NCBI GenBank assembly: GCA_023489435.1 | Contig: JAMDCA010000038.1 | Coordinates: 1 to 53,102, forward strand | From: Thermoplasmatota archaeon | Lineage (GTDB): Archaea; Thermoplasmatota; Thermoplasmata; Thermoplasmatales; Thermoplasmataceae | Length of the DNA: 53,102 nucleotides | Direction: 5' to 3' | Part shown: positions 26,148-35,759 of the stretch, in pieces | Layout of the letters: every line of letters begins with the position of its first letter | Position numbering within the stretch: the stretch's first letter is position 1 | Made by a program: the position numbers and the translations under genes | The notes under the pieces: generated by a model | Told to the model about the DNA's origin: nothing | Database searches by the model: none | Seen by the model: only the letters and a program-made list of their open reading frames with translations

Positions 26148-27128
26148 GTGATTCAGGTTGCAGGGCTCGGGGCCTCTGGTTCCTACCTGTTCAGAAGGCT
26201 CGCGGATGCTGGCTTCGATGTTACAGGGTATGACCCGAAGAAGCCGGATTTCTACATACCCTGCGGTTATGCGGTGAATATTGAAAAACTCGGGGAACTT
26301 TCAAGAAATGTAAACCTGGATGCCAGGGATTACATTGAGGCAACTGCCGATACCGTTACGTTTGCAAGCGATTCCGGAGTTCGTGTTGAACTGCCTGCCA
26401 AGGGCTTCGCCACCATTGACAAAAACCACCTTGAACGGGATATTTTGGGAGAACTCAAATTTGAAAGAAAAATGGCCCCTACTGCTGCCGTTAATGATTA
26501 TATCCTTGTGGATGCAACAGGAATCTCCAGACATTATCTGGGCAAGGCTCACGGTGATTTGCAAATGAGAACCAAAGAGTATCTCACAGACACTTCGCCT
26601 GGAAAAGGGTTCCACTTCAGGTACTTTCCCTCGGGAAGAGGATATTACTGGGAATTTCCTTTGAAGAATGGTTTTCACATCGGCGCCGGGGGAGATACCA
26701 TCGACATAGTATCAGATTCCCTCAAGGGTATAAAAGGCGCAAAAAGGGTCATGTCACGAAATATCAGGCTTGCCCCCCTCTTTGACCAGGCAAGTTCAGG
26801 AAATGTAATTGGAGTGGGTGAGGCCATAGGCACCGTTAGCCCAATAACAGGTGAAGGAATCGTTCCATCTATGGAATCTGCTGAGATTCTGTTCAAATGC
26901 ATTTCAAGATACGATGATCTGGAATCGCTCAAAGAATCATATGGTGCTGAAATAAAGAAAAAATTCAGGAGATATGAGAAACTCTTCGAGCTTCTGGGAA
27001 ATGCAAGGCAGGGTAATCTGAAAAAGTTAGGAAACCTATCTGCGGTTTTGAGCGCAAAGGAAGATTTCCAGAACTTCGGCATCCAGCTTGAGATTTTAAA
27101 GGTGTTAAGGCAGCTCGCAAAGAATTGA
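26148..27128 (+). CDS. Geranylgeranyl-reductase-family flavoprotein
   Basis: 326 residues, GTG start. The FAD fold is IQVAGLGASGSYLFRRL (GxGxxG at 6-11). The active-site strand region is RYFPSGRGYYWEFPL (compare PxGYxWxFP of GGR). The second FAD motif is GVGEAIGTVSPITGEGIVPSMESAE. Relatives saturate the isoprenoid chains of archaeal ether lipids. It is shorter than the characterised Thermoplasma enzyme (about 390), so it may be a paralogue with another polyprenyl substrate. Confidence 0.82.
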   Translation: MIQVAGLGASGSYLFRRLADAGFDVTGYDPKKPDFYIPCGYAVNIEKLGELSRNVNLDARDYIEATADTVTFASDSGVRVELPAKGFATIDKNHLERDILGELKFERKMAPTAAVNDYILVDATGISRHYLGKAHGDLQMRTKEYLTDTSPGKGFHFRYFPSGRGYYWEFPLKNGFHIGAGGDTIDIVSDSLKGIKGAKRVMSRNIRLAPLFDQASSGNVIGVGEAIGTVSPITGEGIVPSMESAEILFKCISRYDDLESLKESYGAEIKKKFRRYEKLFELLGNARQGNLKKLGNLSAVLSAKEDFQNFGIQLEILKVLRQLAKN

Positions 27129-27234
27129 CTCCAACCCAAATAGGAGCTCCCCGGGGCAGATATTATTCACAATCTGCTGTTTAGGGAGTTCCATTGAGAA
27201 CATGGAAAGCAGAGAGAAGAACTGCCCGGGCAAG

Positions 27235-29976
27235 TCAATTGAGTTTTATTAAGGGGCGGCCTGGCCACGCATTCTTCTTTCCTGGATAGACCTTAGCACG
27301 GGAAACGTTCACCTTGCACCCGAATAGACTTTCCATGTACTCCCTGTTTCGTGTGAGGATCTCAAATTCGTCAGCAATTTCCAAATTTACGTTCTTCCTT
27401 ATTTTCATGAATTCCGGTATGAGGGGCTTGAGATTGTTTGGCAAATCTTTCAAACGGTTCTCCACCATTTCCGCAGCTGCTTCCCTTACCTCATTGCTGC
27501 AAACCTCAATGTCAATTGTTTTCGGGGAAATTCCAGTTGCCTTCATGATCTCCCTTAGGTCAGTTACTGTTTGCTGCAGGTAGTTCTCCGTTATTATGAC
27601 TGATTCTTCGGACCTGCCAACCTGGGCGATGGAAAACTCTTCGGCGCTGATAAAACCGGTATGCCCTGTTGAAGACCAGATTTCCTCGCAAGTATGCGGT
27701 ATGACCGGAGCCATCACTTTGAGCCACTGATCCCTGATCTTTCCCAGGCAGGAATACACATTTCCCCCCCTGTTTTCAACGTATTTCAGGTCGTTGAGCA
27801 CTTCATAGAATACAGAGATGTAAGCGCCCCTGATATCAAACGCATCCATCCTGGTAAAATACTCTCTCAAATGGAGGTTAAATTTTGACAGGAACCAATC
27901 CTCAACCTGGCTGTTACCGGACTGAACTTTTGCTTCTTCATTATTGAAATACTCAACAAATGATTCGTACTTTCTCCTTACAGCAGCAATTTCTGTTTCG
28001 TTCCAGTCCAGAACAGATGAAATATCGGCACTTACAGCCACAAAGAGCCGGTAAAGGTCTGCGGTGAATTTGGTGGAAATTTTCAGCAGGGAGATTGCAT
28101 TGCCCTTGCTCTTTGAGATTTTAGCCCCATTTGCCAGCAACAGCCCGGATATGATTATACCCTTGGGGTTGTCTCTCTTCGGAAGCAATGCAGCGTGATT
28201 CATTATGTAAAACGCCAGATGATTGCTTATGTGGGGTGCCGCAGTGAGTCTTATGTCAACACCGTACCAGTAATCCTTGGCTATCCTGGCTTTCTTTGCA
28301 AGCTGTACAACTTCGCTGTCAAAGTGCTTTATGGATTCCTCTTGGCCATCATTGTAAACATACTCGAGGATTTCATCCGGGATCTTCCCCAGCAAATGGA
28401 AAATTTCTGAAATGGTTGGCTGGTTAGTGTAAATGATGGGATATAAAGTTGAATCGGAAAGAGATTCGATTACCCATTCATCATCAAACGGGAGCTTGGT
28501 GCCTATGCCTCTTCTTCTGGCGCATGGCCTTTCCCGGAGCCAGTCCACGGCATCGTTCATGGCATTCCTGTAAAATTCCGGATAGAAAAACATGGAATTG
28601 ACCACTTCGTGGGATGCTTTTTTCCACCAGTCCACTGAATAATCGATGAACCACTGGTTTGAGAGAACAGCCACAATTACTTTTGACCCGCTTCTTGTTT
28701 GAGCTTTTCGTGATGTTTCATAAAATATGAAGCCTTCTTCCTTCTGGAAGAGCTCATTCTTAATCCCATCCCTGGCTTTCTCTGATCCGAGGCCTGAAAA
28801 CTTTCCGTTGTTTTCCATCATCTTTCCATCGTAGAATTCAAGCTTGTAGAGCCTCTGGGTCGCTTCCTTTATTTTGTCTGTGTCCCCGAGGGAGTGGATA
28901 TCCAATTCCTTAACCAGCGATTCCACGGTGCTCTGGTCTGTGCCAGTAAGACTCAGGACTTTAATGGGTTCGAGTTTAAGGCCGGCATCTTTGATGGCCA
29001 TATAATCCCAGACAGCGTGTCCAGGCACTGAATACACAACTCCGGTGCCGTTGTCAGGATCAACAAAACTTGACGTGTATGCCTTGATCTTCCTGTGTTC
29101 CAGTGGAGTCTCAAATACTGAAGATAGAATCTCTGACTCCTTGACAGGCCCCAATATCTCGATGCCCTGGTGCTGGTATTGAAACTTTTCAAGAGCCTCT
29201 TCTGAGACCACATAAGTTCCTTCATTCATTCGGAACCTGACATAACTGCAATCTGGCGATATCCAGAGATTAGTGATACCGTAAACTGTTTCCGGCCGAA
29301 GTGAAGCAGCGATTAATGAAAAATCCTTTCCCTTGAATATTACGCCTGTAAATTCCTCAATAGTGACCTTATCAATGTCACCATCGGATATGTCATCCTC
29401 ACCAACTGCATTCCTGTCATTGATGCTGTAAAGCACAGGATATTCTCCATTCTTTATGAGCCCCAGTGAGTTAAGTTTCCTGAACTGCCACTTGACAAAC
29501 TCCTGGTAAAAGAGGTCACCCGATGTGAATCTGCTTCGCCAGTCAATTGAATAGCCCAGGTTGTTGAAGTCCTTCACTATTCTCTCCGAGAAATAGGTGG
29601 CGATATTCTGGGGTTCCTTGAATTGCTCTATCCTTTTCTCTATATCTTCTTCCTTCTCGTACTCCCTGAGAGTGTCCCGGTACAGTTGCAGTGTCTGCTT
29701 ATCTCCTCTCCTGATCCTCTCGGAGAATGCAAGGATAGGTGTGCCGCTCTGGTGAAACGCCATGGGAAATAACACATTGTATCCGGAGAGCCGTTTGTAT
29801 CTTGCAATTATGTCAGCTGTGGTATACGTCCTTCCGTGTCCAACATGCAGTGAACTGTTGGTGTATGGCCAGGGTACAGTGATGAAGAATTTCTTCCTGC
29901 CCGAATCAGGTTCAGGTTCAAAGATGCCTGCTTCCAGCCATTTTTTCTGCCACTTTCTCTCCACTGATGGCCCCAT
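27235..29976 (-). CDS. leuS: Leucine--tRNA ligase, archaeal type
   Basis: 913 residues. The class I signature HVGH is at 44-47 and KISKSKGN near 617. The editing (CP1) insertion occupies about 200-420, with LRPETVYGITN as its Thr-rich region. RPCARRRGIGTKLPFDDEWVIESLSDSTLY is characteristic of archaeal/eukaryotic LeuRS. A C-terminal anticodon and tRNA-contact domain follows. Its ATG lies 4 nt after the arginine decarboxylase stop, so it is the last gene of the archease-pdaD-leuS operon. Confidence 0.96.
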   Translation of the reverse strand: MGPSVERKWQKKWLEAGIFEPEPDSGRKKFFITVPWPYTNSSLHVGHGRTYTTADIIARYKRLSGYNVLFPMAFHQSGTPILAFSERIRRGDKQTLQLYRDTLREYEKEEDIEKRIEQFKEPQNIATYFSERIVKDFNNLGYSIDWRSRFTSGDLFYQEFVKWQFRKLNSLGLIKNGEYPVLYSINDRNAVGEDDISDGDIDKVTIEEFTGVIFKGKDFSLIAASLRPETVYGITNLWISPDCSYVRFRMNEGTYVVSEEALEKFQYQHQGIEILGPVKESEILSSVFETPLEHRKIKAYTSSFVDPDNGTGVVYSVPGHAVWDYMAIKDAGLKLEPIKVLSLTGTDQSTVESLVKELDIHSLGDTDKIKEATQRLYKLEFYDGKMMENNGKFSGLGSEKARDGIKNELFQKEEGFIFYETSRKAQTRSGSKVIVAVLSNQWFIDYSVDWWKKASHEVVNSMFFYPEFYRNAMNDAVDWLRERPCARRRGIGTKLPFDDEWVIESLSDSTLYPIIYTNQPTISEIFHLLGKIPDEILEYVYNDGQEESIKHFDSEVVQLAKKARIAKDYWYGVDIRLTAAPHISNHLAFYIMNHAALLPKRDNPKGIIISGLLLANGAKISKSKGNAISLLKISTKFTADLYRLFVAVSADISSVLDWNETEIAAVRRKYESFVEYFNNEEAKVQSGNSQVEDWFLSKFNLHLREYFTRMDAFDIRGAYISVFYEVLNDLKYVENRGGNVYSCLGKIRDQWLKVMAPVIPHTCEEIWSSTGHTGFISAEEFSIAQVGRSEESVIITENYLQQTVTDLREIMKATGISPKTIDIEVCSNEVREAAAEMVENRLKDLPNNLKPLIPEFMKIRKNVNLEIADEFEILTRNREYMESLFGCKVNVSRAKVYPGKKNAWPGRPLIKLN

Positions 29977-29980
29977 TTGA

Positions 29981-30529
29981 TTACTCCACTACTAGCACAG
30001 CCGCGGAAATAACAGTGGTCCATTCGCCAGGTTTCATGACCACGGCGGTTGAGCATATATTCTTGGTCGTGAGGATTTTGTCCTGCAGGACATACTCTTC
30101 GTTTTCTTCGTCCCATTTCAGCTGGTCGATCTGGCCGACTGTGCTGGCAAGCATTTCAGCAGCAAGCTTTTCAGCGAAAAATCCCGCAACTTTCTCTGTT
30201 TCGCCATAACTGTGGTGTTCGCTAAGGTATCCCCATTTGCTCCTGTCAGTTGGAATGGCATAGCCTATGGCTGCCGATACCATTCTGTTGAGTTCATCTG
30301 ATGAGTTTCTGGCAAGTACAGTAAAAAGGATCTGGCCGGGATTGAGGAGCTTTAAACCCTCCTCCCTTGAAATTGATTCCGCGAAAGGGGGAAATATAGA
30401 ACTGATGCCTACAAGATTGTAGGGTGCTATTCCTCCGTCCCTAAGTGCCTCCTCAAAGGATTGCAACTGGCTCTGGCCCCTTCCAACGCCTCTTGTAAAA
30501 AAGATCTTTTTTGCTACGAATGATGGCAT
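29981..30529 (-). CDS. pdaD: Pyruvoyl-dependent arginine decarboxylase
   Basis: 182 residues from the ATG at 30529. A longer frame to 30577 lacks family similarity. The self-cleavage site is in GISSIFPP (Ser43-Ser44), where the second Ser becomes the pyruvoyl group. [15 protein letters not shown] and EHHSYGETE match PdaD. It converts arginine to agmatine, the first step of archaeal polyamine synthesis and of agmatidine formation on tRNA-Ile. It lies between archease and leuS in one operon, linking polyamine/tRNA metabolism. Confidence 0.93.
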   Translation of the reverse strand: MPSFVAKKIFFTRGVGRGQSQLQSFEEALRDGGIAPYNLVGISSIFPPFAESISREEGLKLLNPGQILFTVLARNSSDELNRMVSAAIGYAIPTDRSKWGYLSEHHSYGETEKVAGFFAEKLAAEMLASTVGQIDQLKWDEENEEYVLQDKILTTKNICSTAVVMKPGEWTTVISAAVLVVE

Positions 30530-30579
30530 TTCAAAGACATAATAGCATTTGCCAAATAAAGCTATACCATATGCCACGG

Positions 30580-30984
30580 TCAGATATCGAAAATCTGGAT
30601 TCCATACCCCTTCTCCAGGTTGATTTCTATTTTGTGGTATGTCGGTGCCTTGAGTATGTACCTGTACTGGAAGTTGTCATCTACCCTGCAACCCTCTAGA
30701 CCAATTCTGGCACTGTTGCCTTCCAGAGAAAACTGTGTAATGGAATCGTATAGGATCTCGTCCACTTCGAAGGAATATATGATACGGCCAATCAACTGCA
30801 CCATAAGATCGGAATAGTCCGTGAATTGCAGTTCCAATTGTGTACCTGACCTGCTACAATTCGGGCCAGAATCGCCTATTACAAATGCAGTGCCCTTGAG
30901 CGCGTTCGAAAATAACTCCTTAATCGTGGACCCGAAATAGCGAATGCCAACGTCTCCAGTATGTTCAATAATCTCAAAATTCAA
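30580..30984 (-). CDS. Archease (RtcB tRNA-ligase activator)
   Basis: 134 residues. The signature [19 protein letters not shown] has the acidic residues that bind metal. [20 protein letters not shown] and the end [17 protein letters not shown] also match. It promotes guanylylation of the RNA ligase RtcB in tRNA splicing. rtcB itself is not in the window. First gene of the operon with pdaD and leuS. Confidence 0.93.
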   Translation of the reverse strand: MNFEIIEHTGDVGIRYFGSTIKELFSNALKGTAFVIGDSGPNCSRSGTQLELQFTDYSDLMVQLIGRIIYSFEVDEILYDSITQFSLEGNSARIGLEGCRVDDNFQYRYILKAPTYHKIEINLEKGYGIQIFDI

Positions 30985-31025
30985 TAAATGGAAAATAAAA
31001 AAGGGAATAAAAAGGGTTGGAAGAT

Positions 31026-32840
31026 TTACTCTGGTCTTTCTGATGAAATCACAGGGATAGGATCATCGAGGTTGATACCTATTTCATCTTCGGACAGTTT
31101 TCTTCCTATGCTCTTTTCATAGAAGGCCAGTATTCTCCTCTTGTCTTCCTTGGTGTATTCTCTGAAGTATTTGTCTTTCTTGAGGATCTTTCCGGTTCTC
31201 TCTTCATATGTCTTTGCTGGCATGGAGTACTTTCTCTGTGTTGCATCCCTGTAAAGTTCAGGGATAACATTGAATGCACAGAATGGAACTACTCTTCCGT
31301 CAGGCATTGCATAGTGGATATCACATCTCTCAACTCTGTCCACATCGTATGTGTATGGGTCCATGAAGTGCATGAATCCAATAAACATGGATTTGTAGTG
31401 GAAAGCTTTGAGTCCGTGGTAATCTCCATCCGTAAAGGCGTTGTAGATCATATCCTTGAGCTTGAAGTCCTTCGGTGCCTTCTCGTAGTCAACGAATTTG
31501 TTCAGGCTAAGGAGCAGCTTCGGAACACTCACTGCCTTGCTGAGTCTCTTGAAGTTTGAGTTCTTGATATCGTCAGCAAGTTCGCCAATGTGTTCAAACA
31601 TTCCCCTTACATCAATGAACCTTGTGATTGGGATAACTCTCTCGTCATCCTTGAACAGGTAGGTACCCATTCCACAGGCAAAGTGTATGGACAGTTTGTA
31701 CATTTCCTTTCCTTTGAGCTGCTCAACAAAGTTTGAAACCTTTGCAGTTGATGGAACCGTAAAGAAGTCTTCCCTTCCGATAAGCCCATCAGTCTGCTGC
31801 TCAATCTTCTTGATTGCCCCAGGAATAGTGACTCTCTGCTTCTCCCTCATCCTGTCAGGCATTCTGCCCACAAGGCTCACTGGCTGGAAGTTGACTGCCC
31901 TTACTGCGTCGATGTTTGAAAGACCGAATCTTATGATATCTCCGAGATATTTGTCGTTGACACCACCAATGACGGTCGGAACAAGTACCACTCCAAGTGG
32001 AGCTTTCTTGTAGTTCTCAAGAGCTGCAGGAACTTCCCAGAAGTTCTTGGGGTTAGATCTTGGTGTTGGCCCATCGAAACTTGTGTAAATGACATTTGAT
32101 CCGGCTGCCCTTATCTGCTTGGGGAAATCCGGGTCAAAAGCTGATCTGATACTGTTAGTGTTGAGCTGTATGTGCTCATAGCCTTCTTCCCTTGCAATCT
32201 TGATTATATCAATGATATCATCCCTGATTGCTGGCTCTCCACCAGTGATCTGAACTGCATTTGCACCAACTGGCTTCTCGTTTCTCATCCTTCTCAGCAT
32301 CATTCTTACCTGATCCTGAGTTGGCTCGTAAATTGGCTCGTTTTCCTTTGCATAGAAGAAGCAGTACCAGCAGGACAGATCGCATCTGTTTGTTACTACT
32401 ACGTTGCCAAGGCCAGTGTGAGATTTGTGCTTAACGCAAAGTCCACAGTGTGTGGGGCAAACTATCTTAGATTCAAGGTAAGCAACATGAGGATTGAGAA
32501 TTCTTACTCCAGGATCCAGCCATTTCTTGGCCTCCTGGTACATTTCATAGTCTTCCCAGTATTTTTCTTTAGTAATTCCGTGTTCGGCGCACTCCTTTAT
32601 AAGTTTAACTTCGCCGGCGTTCTCGTATACAACTGCAGGTATCCTCATCTGGTCAAATTTCTCATCATCAACACATATAGGGCACAGACTCTCTGTAACT
32701 CTGATTACCATCATATCTAAAGTAATCAGGTGTCCCATGGTGTTGACAAAGTCGTCCACCGTGGTAAACGGTGCATTCTTACTGATCTCGAAATCATTTG
32801 CGAATCTGATTTCGGGATACCTGTTTCTTTCCTCAGACAT
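31026..32840 (-). CDS. Radical SAM protein, tetraether lipid synthase (Tes)-like
   Basis: About 604 residues from the ATG at 32840; an ATG at 32846 or GTG at 32858 is possible. An N-terminal CPIC pair and CPTHCGLC cluster precede the radical SAM motif CDLSCWYC (C153, C157, C160). The SAM contact is QITGGEPAIRDD. A further Cys lies in HFACGMGTYLF, and two more in ERCDIHYAMPDGRVVPFCAFN. The multi-cluster layout and size (about 600) match the MJ0619/Tes family, which joins the ends of two archaeol chains to make macrocyclic or tetraether lipids. Tetraether membranes are known in Thermoplasmatales. A T-rich terminator follows. Confidence 0.85.
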   Translation of the reverse strand: MSEERNRYPEIRFANDFEISKNAPFTTVDDFVNTMGHLITLDMMVIRVTESLCPICVDDEKFDQMRIPAVVYENAGEVKLIKECAEHGITKEKYWEDYEMYQEAKKWLDPGVRILNPHVAYLESKIVCPTHCGLCVKHKSHTGLGNVVVTNRCDLSCWYCFFYAKENEPIYEPTQDQVRMMLRRMRNEKPVGANAVQITGGEPAIRDDIIDIIKIAREEGYEHIQLNTNSIRSAFDPDFPKQIRAAGSNVIYTSFDGPTPRSNPKNFWEVPAALENYKKAPLGVVLVPTVIGGVNDKYLGDIIRFGLSNIDAVRAVNFQPVSLVGRMPDRMREKQRVTIPGAIKKIEQQTDGLIGREDFFTVPSTAKVSNFVEQLKGKEMYKLSIHFACGMGTYLFKDDERVIPITRFIDVRGMFEHIGELADDIKNSNFKRLSKAVSVPKLLLSLNKFVDYEKAPKDFKLKDMIYNAFTDGDYHGLKAFHYKSMFIGFMHFMDPYTYDVDRVERCDIHYAMPDGRVVPFCAFNVIPELYRDATQRKYSMPAKTYEERTGKILKKDKYFREYTKEDKRRILAFYEKSIGRKLSEDEIGINLDDPIPVISSERPE

Positions 32841-32846
32841 TATCAT

Positions 32847-33361
32847 TCTTGGAATCACCCATTTATTTCATAAGATACAATGTTATTAAAAGAGTTTTGT
32901 AGTGTTTTAAGCGAAATGGACTGAAGGATTAGTAGTTTTAATACATACATTGTACGTAGTTTTGACATGTGGCTAATACTCCCTGTAATAGCCTCTTAAG
33001 AAATTTTTAATATTTAACCATTCCTGTATTTGTTGCTTTAACTGCAACAAAGGAATTTCACATGTTATTTTTCATGTAGAGTTTAGATAATTAGGGGTTA
33101 CGAGTTAAATTGGTAGTTAAATTGACCAATTAATTCGCTTACTCAGCTAAAAACGACTCAGAACTTTTCCAAGGACCGTAACATGTTAAGGATGTGGTAT
33201 ATTTACATGGTATTTTATTAAAGAAGCCTACCCCATCTCTTCCTGTGAAAATACATAGTATATTTGGTTTTAGCATCAGGTAGTTTAATGATTTTTTCGA
33301 TTCTTTCAAGGCACCATTGGCTTAGCAAAAATTAATATCAAAAAGATCAATGCAGAGCCAA
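32847..33361. other. AT-rich intergenic region before tRNA-Gly
   Basis: About 515 bp. It contains the upstream region of the Tes-like gene (TATA-like TTTAATAAC near 32880 on the minus strand) and the tRNA-Gly promoter. I see no convincing ORF, hairpin array or RNA gene in the rest. Confidence 0.5.
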
Positions 33362-33434
33362 GCGGGTGTGGTGTAGCCTGGTAACACGCGAGCTTGCCAA
33401 GCTCGTGCCTCGGGTCCAAATCCCGGCACCCGCA
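33362..33434 (+). tRNA. tRNA-Gly (anticodon GCC)
   Basis: The acceptor stem GCGGGTG (33362-33368) pairs with CACCCGC (33427-33433), discriminator A. The anticodon stem CGAGC/GCTCG encloses TTGCCAA, giving GCC. The T arm is CGGGTCCAAATCCCG. No CCA is encoded. Confidence 0.93.
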
Positions 33435-33570
33435 TTAATTAATTTCAGTTTTCCATAGAAAACAGGCGATTATGTGATATTGGGTGGCTATACGGCTCCA
33501 AGTCAATTCAACGCTACTGAGCCGATATTGTGTGTCCTCCGAGGTATAAAATAGGTTTCAAATGGATTTG

Positions 33571-33841
33571 TTGTGACCTCCTCCCACGACTAAAGTCGTG
33601 GGCTTCCTGCTTCTACGGCTGCTGGCGGAGTCTCCACAGGCTTGAATTCCCCTCGGCCCGAATGTACTGTGTTCTCCATGCTCAGCCATCTGACTTTACG
33701 GATGCAGGCACGCATGGAGCAATATGCGATCCGACCACTTTCACTTATGTCTGCCAGCGAACAGGAGATTATCTGCAATCGCCTAATAAATTTTGGTTCG
33801 CTCCCATCCCACCCCTGAAGGATGTGGGATTTCCCGCTCAC
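33571..33841 (-). mobile_element. IS200/IS605-derived relic with TnpB C-terminal remnant
   Basis: The plus-strand left edge TTGTGACCTCCTCCC (33571-33585) runs into a perfect 8-bp hairpin (33583-33590 with 33595-33602, loop TAAA). On the minus strand this is the classic IS605 right end (GTCGTGGGAGGAGGTCAC). The minus-strand frame ends VETPPAAVEAGSPRL with its stop inside the hairpin, as TnpB genes do. At the other edge a second hairpin (ATCCCAC 33807-33813, GTGGGAT 33825-33831) is followed by GGGATTTCCCGCTCA. At only about 270 bp, all catalytic TnpB motifs are gone, so it can move only in trans, if at all. Confidence 0.75.
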
Positions 33842-33886
33842 GATGTTAAAGATTAAATGAACCAAAAAAGGGTGAGTGATTTTGCT

Positions 33887-35362
33887 TCACTCTATGAGAT
33901 CTTCCCTTACAGTTTCAATATTTAGGTCTTTTCCCGAGTAATCAACATAGACATTTTTCAGGTGCAGGTACTCTTCTATGCCAAATTTGCTTCCCTCTCC
34001 TGCCTGTCCGGTCAGCCTGAATCCAGTGTGGTACCCCTGGGATGATTCAGGTCCAGGCATATTGACATACACTTCTCCAAACCTTATTCTCTCTGATGCT
34101 TTGAAAATGAGATTTGGATCCCTGGCAAACAGATATGAAGCCAAGCCGTACTTTGAATCATTTGCATAATTGAACAGTTCCTCCTCATCTTCCACAGGCA
34201 AAGCGCCAATAACCGGGCCAAATACTTCTTCCTGGAAAATTTCTGATTTCTGTTCCACGCCAGAAAACAATGTGGGTTTGTAAAAGTATCCTTTTGTAAA
34301 TTCTCCTGACAGGTTAGGTTTTTCTCCGCCCGTAAGTAGTTTGTACCCTTTTGCCTTTGCGTCTTCAACAAACTTTTCGGTTGTTTCCAATGCCCCCTTG
34401 TTGATTAATGGGCCCATGTCTGATGTTTTTGGGTCCCCAACTCTTATTTTTGAAAGGGCTTGAGATACCATCCCAATAAATTTGTCATAAACTTCACTTT
34501 GTACGTACAACCTCTCAGCTGCAATGCAGGACTGCCCGGTATTCCAGAATTTTGCCCAGATAAAAGCCCTCAGTGCATTCTTGAGGTCTGCATCCTTCCA
34601 TACCATGAAAGGGGCCTTGCCTCCCAATTCAAGTATGAGCTTTGCCATGTTTGAAGACGCATGGGACATAATTCTCTGGCCTGTTGAGGTTGAACCTGTC
34701 ATGGTCACTAACCCTACCTTTTTGTGTTCCACTATGTAATCCCCTATCTCTGAACCCTTTCCTGTCACGAAGTTCAGGACTCCTTTGGGGACCCCTGCCT
34801 CAGCAAATTTCCTTACTATCCATTCTGCTGTAAAAGGGGTATCACTGCTGGGCTTCAGAACAACAGAATTGCCGGTCATCAGTGCAGGCGCCAGTTTCCT
34901 TGCAACCATGGCTGCGGGAAAGTTCCATGGTGTTAGGGCAACTACTACGCCGTATGGAACCTTGTACTGGAATATTTTCCTCAACGAGGTGTCGCCCTCT
35001 ACAATCTCCCCAGTAATTTTTCTTGCGAATTCAGCATAGTACTGAAGCTGGTCCAGGACACCATCAGTTTCCTGCCTGGCTTCGATGGTTGTCTTGCCGT
35101 TTTCTTGCTGAAGGAGTTGCTCAAGTTCTGATCTGGACTTGCCAATGAGCTCTTTGGTTTTGTAAATTACTTTTGACCGTTCCACTGATCCTTTTGAATA
35201 CCACGATTCAAAGCTCTCCTCGGCTGCATCTATGGCAGCATTGACATCATCCTTAGTTGCAGCTGGAAACTTGCCGAATAATTTTGCTGTAGAGGGGTTG
35301 TATTTCTCCAGTTCACCCTCGTTGGCTGAATTTACCCAATCGCCGTTTATGAGAAGTTTCAT
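33887..35362 (-). CDS. Aldehyde dehydrogenase (glyceraldehyde/semialdehyde type)
   Basis: 491 residues from the ATG at 35362; a longer frame to 35446 has no family match. Motifs are TPWNFP, LKPSSDTPF, TGSTSTGQRIM, LELGGKAPF (general base Glu) and the catalytic Cys279 in NTGQSC. The FGPVI and GLASYLF segments also fit. In Thermoplasma, a related NADP-dependent glyceraldehyde dehydrogenase serves the non-phosphorylative Entner-Doudoroff route. Which aldehyde is used here cannot be decided from sequence alone. Confidence 0.9.
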   Translation of the reverse strand: MKLLINGDWVNSANEGELEKYNPSTAKLFGKFPAATKDDVNAAIDAAEESFESWYSKGSVERSKVIYKTKELIGKSRSELEQLLQQENGKTTIEARQETDGVLDQLQYYAEFARKITGEIVEGDTSLRKIFQYKVPYGVVVALTPWNFPAAMVARKLAPALMTGNSVVLKPSSDTPFTAEWIVRKFAEAGVPKGVLNFVTGKGSEIGDYIVEHKKVGLVTMTGSTSTGQRIMSHASSNMAKLILELGGKAPFMVWKDADLKNALRAFIWAKFWNTGQSCIAAERLYVQSEVYDKFIGMVSQALSKIRVGDPKTSDMGPLINKGALETTEKFVEDAKAKGYKLLTGGEKPNLSGEFTKGYFYKPTLFSGVEQKSEIFQEEVFGPVIGALPVEDEEELFNYANDSKYGLASYLFARDPNLIFKASERIRFGEVYVNMPGPESSQGYHTGFRLTGQAGEGSKFGIEEYLHLKNVYVDYSGKDLNIETVREDLIE

Positions 35363-35517
35363 GATATTTCCATGACGGCATCTAATAAATGTGTTTTCTA
35401 AGATCGGGATACAGACATTTCCGTCATGGCATGGAATTTTTTGCACCCGGGCTTTAACTCTTCCGGAGGAGGATCCCCAATCCCTTCCCTTTATAGCATA
35501 GTCAATTGCTCTACATT

Positions 35518-35757
35518 TTAGACCATTTTTGCCAGGATCATTGCCTCATGCACAGATGACCACAATTCCAAGGCTATCTCTTTTGACTTGCCAACCTGTC
35601 TGGCTATTTTCCTTATTGCTGGAGCCGAAACTCCAAGGGCTCCAGTGCTGTTTATGGAGAATCTTCTCATGTTCCTCAGGTATGCCTTGTTTGATGCCTC
35701 GCTGAGGGCTTTCAATATTGCGGCGGTGGATTCCAGTTGCTTATTCTGTTCATGCAA
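35518..35757 (-). pseudogene. Truncated AlkD-like DNA alkylation repair protein
   Basis: 79 residues matching only the start of the HEAT-like AlkD family: LGVSAPAIRKIARQVGKSKEIALELWSSVHEAMILA. The usual length is about 220-240. The frame stops after AKMV, and translation beyond the stop gives NVEQLT, which could continue the family pattern briefly before more stops. This suggests a nonsense mutation followed by decay rather than a genuine short gene. It starts 2 nt after the Cu-ATPase stop, so it was probably part of that transcript. Confidence 0.6.
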
Positions 35758-35759
35758 TA

